NCBI GenBank assembly: GCA_900074885.1
Contig: FJUW01000006.1
Coordinates: forward strand, 870,512 to 934,511
Source of the DNA: Rhynchosporium graminicola
Lineage: Eukaryota > Ascomycota > Leotiomycetes > Helotiales > Ploettnerulaceae
Direction of reading: 5' to 3'
Length of the DNA: 64,000 bases
The translations under genes were made by a program, and so were the position numbers. Of the stretch, positions 24,753-35,700 are shown one piece after another. The first letter of the stretch is position 1; each line of letters starts with the position of its first letter. The notes below the pieces were generated by a model. It had not been told where the DNA came from. It saw only the letters and a list, made by a program, of their open reading frames with translations, and made no database searches.

Positions 24753-25198
24753 TATTACGAACTAGTATAGTTTCTTAGTACTAAAACTGTCCTAGTACTA
24801 GAAAAGAGTTTGTATTATTAGAAGAAAGGTACTAATACGATTATAGTACGAAACAGCGAGTAATACTATACGTCTACCGGTATTAGAGTAATAATAGTAT
24901 TATAGCTATAGGTAATCCAAGATCACGTGATATACTAGACTACTAGACAGGTTGCGAGAGCTTATACGCTCTATAAGATAGTCTTACGCCTCTAGTATAA
25001 GGGAACGAAAGTTCTATATAAGACTAGCACTTCTACTATTAGATAAGAGCTTCGTACTCAAATTCATATAGTAATTAATACCTGCTATTAACGTCTTAAT
25101 TCTAATTAAGAACCGAACTTCTTATTTACTTTACTTCATAGCTGATACTAACTGACGAGCCTGTATACCGCGTACTAGTCAGAACCAGGAACGTTACA
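24753..25198 (+). repeat. Gypsy A 3' LTR
   Basis: It matches the 5' LTR at 12,341-12,847, starting tattacgaac where the 5' copy has tgtcacgaac, and ending ggaacgttaca. Differences are mostly transitions plus a shorter middle segment. Confidence 0.75.
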
Positions 25199-26322
25199 TC
25201 TATATTAATAATTATTTAGTATCCGCAGATTAAAAGGAATTATTTATAACTTAAGACAAATTTTTCTGTCGTCTATAAATATAGACTTCCGCAGGACTGG
25301 ATTAAGTCACTTATAGTCCCTTAGGATCAGACGTATAATACTCCTCAAATAGCTAGGTATTAATGTTTAGACTAGGTCGTATATTGAAAAATCATATGGA
25401 CTGTGTACTTAATCTGTGTTTTCTATTGACTATTTATATTTGTCTTGAAAAGCAGAGAGAGGTATGAGACATTTCTTCTTGAGGCAGAACAGAGGGCTTG
25501 ATCTGATAGTAATAGTAACGATGGAAATGGTATTGGCGAAGTGAATGGTATATAGTCCAGCTATAGAGGATGGAAAAGGTACCTGAGAGCTACTGAGCAG
25601 TAGTAAGACATTAGGCGATTAACTTTTTTCAAAAGATAAAGTTCGTCGTTAGACGATCGTATTGGTAGCTTTTTTTCAATAGAGTAACTAGATAAAGCTT
25701 TTTTTATATTATTAGAAGGCTATTCTCTGCTTTGGCTTATCTCTCACTAAGTAATTGCAATATTCTACTCATATTACTATGCCCTTAGAACTAACTGTAT
25801 TATAATGCCTCAAAGTCACCCTATATCACTCTGGTCTATCAGGAGCGGGGTATAAGTTCAGATAATAGGCTCTTATCAAATGCCTATGAAAGCGTCTATT
25901 AAGCCGCAGGATCCAATAAGCATATAACAGGAGATCACGGCTAGTAAGGTAGAGGCAATAGTATAGGATATGAAAACGTATATGAGTATTGAAATAATTA
26001 TAGCAACATTTACTGATTATATATATTTAAATTGATAGGGAATTGTAAGCCACTAGGCGGTCTTGACGGGTATGAAAGATATCAGCCTACTATCTAGAAG
26101 ATATATTATCTTTCTTATTACTGGTAAGTTTTAAGTTATAAGAGTAGAAATTATTGTAGCAGGAGAAGGGCATATGGTGGAGGATGAGATGACGATCCAG
26201 CTATAGCCCTTCACAGCTATAGTAATCATAAATCAGGTCCAGAAGCCCTATCTTACGCCATTTACAGCCCTTAGATATTATATACACAAAGGCCACCTTA
26301 AAAAGATTTATGTTCTGGTACT
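25199..26322. other. Transition zone between Gypsy A and the second gene island
   Basis: Composition moves from AT-rich to mixed. No frame longer than about 60 codons looks coding, and no repeat shared with the rest of the window was found. It does not resume family X after Gypsy A, so the host copy is rearranged or truncated here. Confidence 0.4.
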
Positions 26323-26893
26323 CTATCCTTCCTGAAGCTCAATTTCGAGAGGCAGATTCGGTATGAACTCCGGTCCTGGTACATTCCACCCTTCCTGAGC
26401 CTCAAATTCGAGAGGCAAATCCGATATGGTTTCCGTTCCTAGTATGTTCCATCCTTCTTGAACTTCAAATTCAAGAGGCAGATTCGGCATGAACTCCGGT
26501 CCTGAAATGTTCCGTCCTACCTGCCCTGCCAGTCCTGGTATCTGCATTGTCTGATTGTCGAACATAGTGCTGCTAGTTTTATCTTGTGGCAATTTCTTCC
26601 TGTGCCGGAGAAGTGACGAACGGACCTGCTGTAAGTCGAGCCATTCGGGAGGTTCATTCTGTAATAGATATTGAGGATAGCTCGGAAATAAGTGTTGCAA
26701 GCTGTTGGCAGCATCAGCTGGTATATCAGGTAGTGTTAATCGAATTTGGTTACGAAGTGGGTCTTGCGTTGTATGGACTCGCGCGCCAGCTATTCTTCTT
26801 CTTTTGTTGTTTTGGTTGACTTCTGAGGTACCGAGGTCTGTCTCTTCTGGGCTTGAGGATCGCGAATCTTCTGTGGGGGAGATTTTTACTTAA
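26323..26893 (-). CDS. Hypothetical protein exon with three 21-residue repeats
   Basis: On the minus strand a frame is open from about 26,893 to the stop at 26,323-26,325. It has no ATG, so it is probably a 3' exon; a CCCCACAG acceptor-like site lies at its 5' edge. The first half is charged (KRRR, RHRKKLPQDK). The last 63 residues are three near-identical 21-residue units built around GPEF, PNLPLEFE and QEGWN, encoded by a 63-bp DNA repeat at about 26,330-26,520. The upstream minus-strand frame at 27,015-27,521 could be its 5' exon: a splice at a weak GTTCTT donor near 27,020 keeps frame, but that donor is unusual. No function is recognised. Confidence 0.4.
26330..26520. repeat. 63-bp in-frame tandem repeat, three units
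   Basis: Three consecutive units share tcgagaggcagattcgg-like and ttccacccttcctgag-like segments. The period is 63 bp, a multiple of three, so the array keeps the protein frame. Confidence 0.7.
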
Positions 26894-27014
26894 AAAAAAT
26901 TAAGCCTTAAGCGGGATTCATAGTAGATTATTATTGCTGACCTTTTCTTCTTGTCCGTGGTCTTGCTAATTGAGGAGGCGGATTGGATACAAGAGCAACT
27001 GAAAGCTCAATTAG

Positions 27015-27521
27015 CTAAGAACCTGTATGGAAGAAAGGCATACATGGAATCCCCTTGAACTCCTCTATAAAGTCAGCTACAGCGGGTCTCTTCGTGATCT
27101 TCTTCACTTTGTTAACGAGCTTGACGATATCGTCATCTTGCAGTGCGTCGATTTGGCGGAGAAGCGTATGGCCATTAGGTTGCGAGACGAGACAGAGTCC
27201 TACGACTCCATATTCATCTCCGTATTCAAAGAATACCTTTTCTGTACGGCTCGTGACTTTTTGCTGGCGGCAAGCATCGAGTAACTGTCGTATTTTTCTA
27301 GGCTCTTTCCAAGGCTGTTTTAGAACTGATTCAAACTTGATCTGGATCTGGAGAAGGGCGACGTCCGTGTTCTGCGGTTGAACTAAGGAAGTTGCTTCGA
27401 GTAGTGCCTCGCGAACAATATCTGGCTGCTTTGCAAAAGCTGTAAGCACGTCTAGATCTTCACTGGGTGATTCTTGTAATCGAATGATGATTCGAATAGG
27501 TGACTGTACTTGGACTGCCAT
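27015..27521 (-). CDS. Hypothetical protein, 168 residues, helical and charged
   Basis: The frame starts at an ATG (MAVQVQSPIRIII) and ends with a stop at 27,015-27,017. Composition is normal for a gene and unlike the AT-rich repeats around it. The sequence looks alpha-helical with alternating charged and Leu/Val residues (KLVNKVKKITKR, QLLDACRQQKV). No signal peptide, membrane segment or known motif is visible. It may be complete, or the first exon of a gene continuing into 26,323-26,893. A 21-bp tandem repeat lies just upstream at 27,552-27,630. I do not recognise the family. Confidence 0.5.
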   Translation of the reverse strand: MAVQVQSPIRIIIRLQESPSEDLDVLTAFAKQPDIVREALLEATSLVQPQNTDVALLQIQIKFESVLKQPWKEPRKIRQLLDACRQQKVTSRTEKVFFEYGDEYGVVGLCLVSQPNGHTLLRQIDALQDDDIVKLVNKVKKITKRPAVADFIEEFKGIPCMPFFHTGS

Positions 27522-27551
27522 AGTTGTTCACCAATATAATATGGAAGGAGG

Positions 27552-27630
27552 GCAATGACAATTTTCGGAGAAAGCAGTGACAAGTTTCGTGGAGGTAGTG
27601 ACGATGTTCGAGGAGGCAGTGGCATAACAT
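27552..27630. repeat. Imperfect 21-bp tandem repeat, three to four units
   Basis: Successive units read gcaatgacaattttcggag, gcagtgacaagtttcgtgg and gtagtgacgatgttcgagg, with a weaker fourth start gcagtggcataac. The array lies in the 5' flank of the 27,521 start. Confidence 0.55.
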
Positions 27631-27841
27631 GCAGTGGTCTTGGCGAATTCTGCAAGGCAGTGACAAACAAAAACTGGGCATTGACATAGTACGCTAGGCA
27701 CTAAGGCTGAGCCAATAGCATGTAATATAAAGCGGTCATCATGTGCATTACACGGCTTATCTGCCGTGGTCTCATCGCTCTTCTATGAGTATCTCGTGTT
27801 TGGCAGTTAAGTATATAAATTAAAGTCTTTTTCCAGGTGTT

Positions 27842-28141
27842 TCAAGAATGCAAAGCAAAGCAAAGTAGACTCACAAGCTGTTCCCGATCTCCCAATAACT
27901 TATTTGATTTGAATTCCACTGCAGTTAAAAAAACTTCACTGTCATCATGAGCGTCAATGAAAGCCCTGCTACTGCTCTCGTCAACAATTGCGATTGGGAC
28001 TCCTCCGTCGATATAAACGGAACAAGACAGATGACCCGGAAGGATTGCGAGAAAACCGAATGCCCATCGTCCTCTAAGTATACTGGGCCCGCAAAAAAGT
28101 AGAGTCGTTAACGCGATATGGTATGTTTCAATCACTGCCAC
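27842..28141 (-). CDS. Hypothetical frame of about 100 residues, probably an exon
   Basis: The minus-strand frame is open through about 28,180 to 27,842 and has no ATG at its 5' end; an ACACAG acceptor-like site lies upstream at about 28,163, which suggests a downstream exon. It encodes a hydrophobic first half (ALTTLLFCGPSIL, FGFLAILPGHL) followed by a more polar end (ESSSRAFIDAHDDSEVF). No family is recognised. It could equally be a gene remnant; neighbouring frames in the same orientation (27,015-27,521) might belong to one larger multi-exon gene. Confidence 0.35.
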   Translation of the reverse strand: MAVIETYHIALTTLLFCGPSILRGRWAFGFLAILPGHLSCSVYIDGGVPIAIVDESSSRAFIDAHDDSEVFLTAVEFKSNKLLGDREQLVSLLCFALHS

Positions 28142-28548
28142 TAAGGTAGACTTGCATTCTGTGTTCCCCCAACTGATCTACATTATAGGCGCCACGAACT
28201 AGCGATGGAGAGGGCGTCTGAAAATTGAGGGAAAGGTCTATGCGATATTTTTCCAGCCGAGGGGGAAGGGGGTTTTCTCAAGCCAAATAATAATAGAGAG
28301 CATTTAATGAAATCATACTCAAATGAGTGCAAAAGGGTCAATATTATTTATCTGTAGTGATTATCGATGTGATAAGCATAAAGGTGATTTGAAGCAAGAC
28401 CGTACTGCACCGCCACTTACATCGCCACAATAGATGACTATATAAAGCCTCGGTCGTGACCCCCAGCGACATGAAATTCATCGTTCTCATTTTCGCTCCA
28501 ATCCACAAACTTATACTAGGCTGGTTTTCGCTCTATCCTACAGCAGCA

Positions 28549-29497
28549 ATGTCCATCCCGGCCTGTAAGTGATGCTCAACCCCGACTATTGCGTAAAGGA
28601 GTTAAATAAGTCCATATATTAGTCAGCCTAAATTCGCGATCTATTAGCGTCCAAACCCTTTATATCTTCAAAGACGGGCAAGACATCAAAGACATCGACT
28701 GGCAGAAAGATGGTTCTTTAAGCATTGAAGCATTCAAAGGGGTTGATGCTTGGCATGGCCAATTATCACTTCAGGATCACCGCAACGACTGGCCAAAGGA
28801 TGGCCTCCAAACCGACCTCTCCAAGTTCGATGAGCTAGTTAAGCTCCTTCGCAAAATTCCAAGAACCCAAATATACCCTGAGTCCCGGGGTCACGAGCTT
28901 ACCATATTCAAGCTCCAGCAGGGAGGCATCAACGAGGCAGTGTACTTCAAGGCACCTAGGCTGAATCACTGCCGGGACGACGGCAGTAATGATACAGCGA
29001 TACGGCTACTTGATGAAGCCAAGATTAACGAAACGATCCTATACAACCCGCACCCCAATCTTGGAAATTATCTCGGCTGTGTCGAGGAAGAAGGTCGGAT
29101 TGTGCGCCTGGCATTTAAGAGGTATGAGAGGTCGTTATCCGACATTGTAAGAGCTGGGACGCTGGGAGATTTCACAATTCAAGAGTGCCAGAGATGGATG
29201 ATTGGGGTTGAAGAAGGGGCAAATCATCTACACAGGTTAGGGCTTGCACATAACGATATTAGTCCACCTAATATCATGATCGACGATACTAGAGAGGCTA
29301 TACTGATCGACCATGACTCTTGCGCCCCGCTAGGAAGCCCTCTCACTAAAGGCGGATGGGTTACTGGCTGGAAGGGACCTCTCGCTGGCGAGGGACGTCA
29401 CTTCAAAGAGTCTTCAGTTGAGTGCGATAACATGGCTATTAAGGAAATTCGGATGTGGTTGGGGGATCATGGGGCATATAATATCAGACGAAAATAG
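28549..29497 (+). CDS. Fungal protein kinase-like protein, short orphan
   Basis: Proposed exons are 28,549-28,564 and 28,623-29,497, joined across a 58-bp GTAAGT...TTAG intron, giving 296 residues. The second half is a minimal protein-kinase-like domain. Visible parts are VYFKAP (Lys115, candidate ATP-binding lysine), a helix-C-like Glu near 137, the catalytic loop HNDISPPNIM (His215, Asp217, Asn222) and DHDS at 235-238 in place of DFG. It then ends after a truncated C-lobe. The N-terminal 110 residues are unrelated to kinases. Fungi carry many such single-domain kinase-like genes; Ser/Thr activity cannot be assumed given the altered DFG and short C-lobe. The frame is intact and not RIPped. 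The first exon is only 16 bp, so the start is less certain than the rest. Confidence 0.7.
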
Positions 29498-30362
29498 GGG
29501 TTTTTTTTTTGTCGAGATATTTGGATATGATGTTTAAGTAGCGAAATTTTAATTTTCGCACGGTATAAGACAAGTACTTTCAACCTTTTTCTTAATGACC
29601 TCCGCTTGAAAAGTGCAGATGCATGATTAGATTATAAACATTTGGTCATGCCGCGATTTGCCATCGAAAGTGACATGTCCCATGCTTCTTATCCAAGAGA
29701 ACTTCCACTCGTGTGAATAGCTTCCACGAGTTTTTTTATAGGTCGATTTATCTGTTCAAAGTGCGTTTGATATTCCACCTCGAAAAGCCTCATGATATCC
29801 AAAGATTTCAACAACAAAGACAGGTAAAGCCCCAGGGATTTGAGAAATAGCGTATCACTTATATGTGGCCCAATTTCTTGAAGCAAAGTCTTAGTTTTAT
29901 TTTAGCATCAGCATATTCCACTTTTACTTTCATCCAAAACTATATTCTCATCGAATAGCTAGTATATAATAGTACTACTAAAAAATATCCGGGACAGGAT
30001 TTGTAGGTTCTTAAGCAGTTCAGAATGCCTGGATTTGGAAATAACGACCCGCGTTTTCTCAAACAAAGTGCGCGGAGACATAGTCCTCGTCCTTAGCAAT
30101 ATACCAGGGTTGCTATAGCACGCTTTGACAGTTTACTAGTTGATATGTTCGGCACCTAGATTACGCGTAAATGTATAGTCTGTGGAGCGCTCTTAAGATA
30201 GTAGCAGTAGAGCAGAGAGGTTTTTATTAGCACTCCGCAAACTCAAGTAATTAAATCACGATATATATACTGCTGACTACTATGAGTAGGTAGTATTAGA
30301 GATCAAGAAGCTGCCGGGGTATTCACGCGAGTTTTTAGTTAATCAAAGTATCACTTACTATC
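29498..30362. other. 3' flank of the kinase-like gene, no gene recognised
   Basis: Mixed composition becoming AT-rich, with a T-run at 29,503-29,511. A 65-codon minus-strand frame at 29,689-29,886 lacks an ATG and any known motif. Nothing else supportable. Confidence 0.4.
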
Positions 30363-30620
30363 TTATTTACTATCCTTCGCTTGTTGGTTAGTCCCTAGCC
30401 TTGAAGTTAGGAAAAGTATAGTCCGTTTATGAATGAGAACATCTCTATTCTGAATTCTTATGAATAGCTGCAGCGCAGTAAGAGAGGCCGTATTATGAGC
30501 ACGAAGAGAGCGAAAGAACCCTTCGATTGCGGATCTATTAGAAGTAAAAATATGCCGTGGAACTAATGATGCGCAATGTCGATAGCTTGAGACTTGCCGA
30601 AATAGCGGTTTCCAGAACAC
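30363..30620 (-). pseudogene. Short frame, possibly a transposase remnant
   Basis: The 85-codon minus-strand frame contains TSNRSAIEGFFRSLRAH followed by a Leu-rich helix (LTALQLFIRIQNRD). The spacing of the Asn-Arg, Glu and Leu-Arg positions is reminiscent of the C-terminal part of MULE-type transposases, but the match is by memory of the pattern only. There is no ATG and no terminal inverted repeat was found. It may simply be decayed DNA. Confidence 0.25.
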
Positions 30621-31194
30621 TTATTGGATTCTAGACTCTAGGTTTCATTTTCTAGGTTTTCAGATTCTAGATCTAATCTCTAACTCTTAGGTTCTAAGCT
30701 TTAGGCTTTAGATCCTCTTCTCTCTTTATCGCAATAAAGAGCTATCGATTTATATTAACTGACAGCATCTGAAATTATGTCTTAAAAGTATTTATTTCTC
30801 AATCGTACGACTTGTAATTTCTAGAAAAAGTAGAGAAACATCCTTGGGTTATATAGGGGTTTAAAGGTCTGAAATACGAGCATTTAGTTGAGATTCGATA
30901 GTAGTACTAAGATTTAGACACCTTGCTCTCTTCAATTAATAGCTTCTTATCTAGATAGAGATATAGCTTATTTAATAGATATCAATCAACATACGAGTCA
31001 GCTAATAGTATATCTTAATAACTCTACTTTAGAGGCCCTTCTCTAAAGTAGGCGAAACCGGGTTATCCGCGCAAGCGAAAAGTGTCTGTAGAAATTTAAT
31101 ATTATAAAGCTATATCATGATAAAGAGATGAAATTAATATATAATTTTTCCTCGATCTCATGAGTCACGCTATATACACGCTAGTAATAATATT
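30621..31194. other. AT-rich sequence with short repeated 'ttctagg' tracts
   Basis: Around 30,627-30,715 variants of ttctaggt/ttctagac recur every 10-15 bases, an imperfect low-complexity repeat. The remainder is AT-rich with no gene. Confidence 0.4.
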
Positions 31195-31560
31195 AAGAGG
31201 ATATACTAAACATATTAAGTTTAATATTATTAACTTAGATACTTGAAAATTAATACTCGATATACTATAGCTAAAGCTCTTTAACCTTACTATCGATTGA
31301 TAGAAAAAGCAGATTACTCTGAACTATTATTAGTATAAAAGAGACTATATAGAACTTAAATAGAAAGATAACGACCTGAAGCAAGATAAGTCATATATGA
31401 TTCTCTTAATTAATAAGGACTTAGCCTAAGCCCTTATACTAAAGCGAATGCTAATAGTATATAAGGATTATAATTAAGTATTCCGAAAAGGACTTAAGAA
31501 TGAAGCTCTTTATAGTATTAACTATAGGATTAAAAGATATCTTTAGAATTAGAAAAGATA
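31195..31560 (+). pseudogene. Gypsy C-like fragment
   Basis: It matches 48,140-48,390 by eye: gaactattattagtataaaag, gataagtcatatatgattctctt and cctaagcccttatactaaagcgaatgct have counterparts in order. It extends past the point where Copia A copy 2 interrupts Gypsy C (after gaatacta), so it shows the uninterrupted host sequence. Stop-rich and short. Confidence 0.55.
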
Positions 31561-31589
31561 CTTGGCTTTGGATTAATATATTAATAATG

Positions 31590-32775
31590 TATAATAGAGT
31601 TAAAACGTCTGCCTCTTACTTCAAAGTACTAATATAGATTAAATCTATAGTACTTTGATTAATCAGCTCCTTTATAAAGTAGTACTTTATAGCTATATGT
31701 TTAGTTCTCTTGTAGAAGTAAAGGTCCTTAGAGAGTAATAAAGCGCTATTATTATCAGTGAATACCGCGGACCTCTCTAAGAGATAATAGATTAATTCGA
31801 TAAGAAGTTGTCTTATATAAACCGCATCTTTAACCGCCGAATTAATTGCTATATATTTCGCTTCTATAGTAGACTAAGCTATAATCGATTATAAATTCGA
31901 TTTCTAAGAGAATAAGCAGTTTTCTATATAGAAGAAATAGTCGCTAGTTGACTTAGCCGTATCTATATCTCGAGCATAATCAGAATCGCAATATCCGCTA
32001 ACGTGTTTACTAGAGCTATTGATATAAATCAAGCTTGGTTTAATAGAACCTTGAAGGTATCTAAGTACGTTCTTTGCAGCTAAGATATATATATCGCTAG
32101 GGTTACTAGAGAAGCTAGCTAGTTTAATTATCGTATAGTCTATATCAGGTCTAGTAGCTAGCGTAAGGGATAGCAGATAGCCCATAGTTCGCTAAAACTA
32201 TATTATTTCTCCCTTATTAGTCTTGTTAGGATTAGGTTCTAATTTGACCTTTGAATCTATAGGCGTATGCTTCGGCTTATAATGTGATTTGTTAATCCGC
32301 GCTAATATGTTCTTCATATAGCTAGCTTGATAAAGTTTCATATAGCACTTATCTCCATTATAGTTAATTTCAAAACCTAAATAGTCTTTTATTAGCTCTA
32401 AGTCCTTGAGTTTAAAGAATTGTTTTGATTCTTTAATCAAGGACTTAATAGTTCCTATATCAGGGCTAATTAGAGCAAGATCGTCTCCGTATATATAAAC
32501 TATAATCTTAAGCCCTTTATTTACTAATATGCAATTTTCGGATATTGTTGATTTAAATCCGAATTTACTAACTAATACCTCTTTTAGTATAGTAAACTAT
32601 AGTCTAGCTGATTGCTTTAGACTATATAACGCTTTATAAAGTAGAGGGAGTTTATTAGCGTTATTATCTAAGCCTTCAGGGGAGTAATATATAAGATACT
32701 AATATCTATATCACTCTATGCAAAAGCGGAGATCATATCGATTTTATATATATACTACTTATAGAGTACTACTAT
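31590..32775 (-). pseudogene. Antisense Copia A pol fragment (RT and RNase H)
   Basis: Read on the minus strand it follows Copia A copy 1 from about 23,230 back to 22,050. Frames at 32,198-32,440 (KLKDLELIKDYLGFEINY) and 31,904-32,185 (TRPDIDYTIIKLASFSSNPSD, CDSDYARDIDTAKST) are open blocks of the RT end and the RNase H region. No LTR is attached. Stops and transitions indicate RIP, but it is less decayed than the fragment at 4,130-4,955. Confidence 0.75.
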
Positions 32776-35700
32776 GACGACAGCTCACCTGAATATCATA
32801 TGAGTACAAGGATAGATACTGGGGCCTAAGTTCATAAGTATCCCGGCATAACTAGTATCCGACTTAGTATAGTATCGGACTAGTACCGGTATATATATAT
32901 AAGATAACGTATACTCTATCTCTCTTCTTCTACCTTCCTAATCTTTTTGTTTCCTTAGTAGTAAACTATATAAGATCGCTCTTAGCCTCCCTACTTATTT
33001 TATCCTTACTTATATACCGCCTTAAGTCTTATATTATTATATTAAATAAAAAGATTAAGATAGCCGGAGATAGCTTAATATAATATCTTATCTACAAAAT
33101 TAGTTATTCGATAACTACTTATATATAGCCGAGATTCTAGAGATCTCTCGGATAGCTATAAATCAGGGTTTAATTTAGCTTATTATAAATAGTATAATAG
33201 AAGAGGTTTCCGCTAATACTCCTTTAATAACTCCTTTAGTATAAAGGAATTTTAGATAGATTTTAAAGAAAGTATAATAAATACCTAGGAACTTTGACCT
33301 CTATATATCGCTGCCGAAATAGCTCTAATATAATCCTTTTTAAGCTACTATTATAGCTTCTAACTAATAAACTAGAGACTCCTCCGGTTCTAGAGGAACT
33401 TAACGCGATCCCTCCTGCTCTACCTCCGAACCTAATCTATTAGACTCTCTCTTACTCTAAACGTCTCTTATACTAGAGAATATTAATACTTTATTAAGGA
33501 AGTATTAACTAAGAAGGAAAGGAAAATAAAAGCGAAACTTATTAGGAGTATAATCGCTAAGTACTCTTACCTCTATAGATAGCTCGAATCTAATCTATTC
33601 CCTCTTATAACGATTAGCGGACTAGAATAAAAAGAATAACTCTTTAGAAGATACTATAGATAAACTAATCTCCGTATAAGATAGGTTCCTCGCAGGGGTC
33701 CCTCGCTTATCTTCGACTCTTCTACTAGAGCTAGTATTATAATCTCTACGTATTCCGGAGTTTAATAAGTTAATAAACTCTATTTCGATATATAGTACTA
33801 AGAGAGAGGATACTATTCCTAATAAACTATCGCTTTATCCTAGCGCTAAATCAGTAAAGTTACGCCCCGAGAAGTCTTATCTTACTAAGAAGATCTTACC
33901 TTAAGATAATAAATCGGATCCTACTTTCCTTTAAAAGAGAGTATCGATATAAGACTAGCTAGCTATAAACGCTAATTATTATCCTATAGACCTCTCCCGG
34001 CGCGTTCTCGTATAGGGACTAGTTACTAGATTAGCTAAGGAGTATCTTATACTCTAGTATCTCGCTAACGAGTTTAAGATTAGTAATAAAATAATCTGCT
34101 TATTAGAGGAGAACTTTCTTACTAGTTTAGAAGAAGATAACTATTATAATACTTTTTACTACTTAGAAATGTAATAACCCGGTTATACCTGCGAGACTTT
34201 CGCCGAGTTTTATAGTCGATTTTAAAGCGCTATTATCTAAGGTAAAGTTAAAAAAAAGGAGTAATTGTTCTATATATAGAATAAGATTATATTATCCTTA
34301 TATACTTTAACCTTTATTATTAAACTAACATAGAATAAGGATCACGCTTCTATAGTTAGATTCCTACTTTCTTTTGATACCGAGCGTTACTATAACTCAG
34401 AATATACTTATCCTAAGAAAGCTAATACCTACATATAGTACTATAAGCTTACTATTACTACTATAAGCTATTCTAGCTCTACTTCTTACTAGTCCTTAAG
34501 CTTAGCCCCTCGATAAACTACTCCTATACTATATATACATACCTCTGCCCTAGTATAAGCTAGTACTCCTTCCGCGCTATAATGCCTTACTACCTCGACC
34601 GGAGAACCCCTTAGATATTATTGTTATAGATAGCTTAGCTATATTAAGCTAGATTACTCTAACTTACCTAAAGTATAATTAATCGACGAATTACTAGACG
34701 ACTATCAGGGGCCCTCGGTATTAAAATCGAGCTACTACTCTATTCTATTCTAATATATAGATTCTAATAGTCCGTCAGAACTTATATTACTTATTTTATA
34801 TATTTATACTTTTCTATTAGTAGTAAGCGTATTTATAACTATCCTTTTATTCTCCTCGACTTAGGATAATAAGATATAATTATTAGTATTAAATAGATAT
34901 AACGATTTCAAGTTAAGCTCGATACGCTCTACTATAAGCTACTATAGCCGGAATAATAACTAGCTACTTTCCGGTATAATAAGGAGATAATTATAACTCT
35001 ACTGCCTTATAAACTTAGTATTAATCGATCTTACTAAATCGATATTAACGCGCGGGACTTAGCTATAAACTAGCTAGACTAATACTAATTACTTTAAATA
35101 GTAGCGATATAGTATATTAACGTATTATTCCTACTATTTAACTTATTCCCGCTTATCGCTAAGGAATCCGAACCTTCTTCTGCTCCGAAATCATCGAGAA
35201 AGATACTCGCGCTGAAACCCTACTACGAGTATACCTCTTAATCTTCGAGGATCTAGAAACCGATTCTGATTTACTAAATTAATACTATAGCTTTTCACTT
35301 TAATATAAAACGCGAAAGCTCTAAAGTATTTTTTATTAGTATCTATAAGATAGACTATATTTTATAAGACTATCCGGATAGTAATTCTCCTAAGGATCCT
35401 AATATTAAACGACTTATAGCTGAAAAGCTAATAGAATAATATTATACTCTTAAGGAAGCTTTTTCTAAGCGGGACTCTAATATTCTTCTGCCTTATTGCT
35501 TATATAATTATAAAATTATTCTAGAAGAACTATTACTTAATATATATTCGCTCTTATATTAGTAATCTATAGAGGAACTATAAGTAACTAAGGAGTACCT
35601 TATAGAGAACCTGAATAAGGGATTTATCGAATCTAGCTAAAGTCTCTTCGTATTACTTGTACTATTCGTTAAGAAGGCCGATAGAGGATTACGCTTCTAT

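Larger units (their letters stand above)
12341..25198 (+). mobile_element. Gypsy A, chromodomain Ty3/Gypsy retrotransposon (RIP-inactivated), hosting a nested Copia
   Basis: The 5' LTR is 12,341-12,847 and the 3' LTR is 24,753-25,198, with a G-rich polypurine run (gaaggggga) just before the latter. In order the internal region shows a gag with a degraded CCHC knuckle (about 13,715-13,760, Cys codons now Tyr), a protease-like segment near 14,580 (INSGA), a reverse transcriptase (15,100-15,720, catalytic YLDD now YLNN), RNase H (about 16,000-16,400), integrase (about 16,650-17,500) and a chromodomain (23,946-24,050). Copia A copy 1 splits it between integrase and chromodomain. Stops are abundant and mostly TAG/TAA. 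The LTRs differ in length because the 5' LTR holds about 60 extra bases. The flanks (ctagc, tctat) do not form a clear target duplication. Confidence 0.85.

Noticed and set aside
12341..25198. Possibility that the nested region is an endogenous virus or an active retroelement
   Set aside because: The order of domains, LTRs and chromodomain fit ordinary Ty3/Gypsy and Ty1/Copia retrotransposons; no envelope-like frame is seen and the catalytic residues are mutated.
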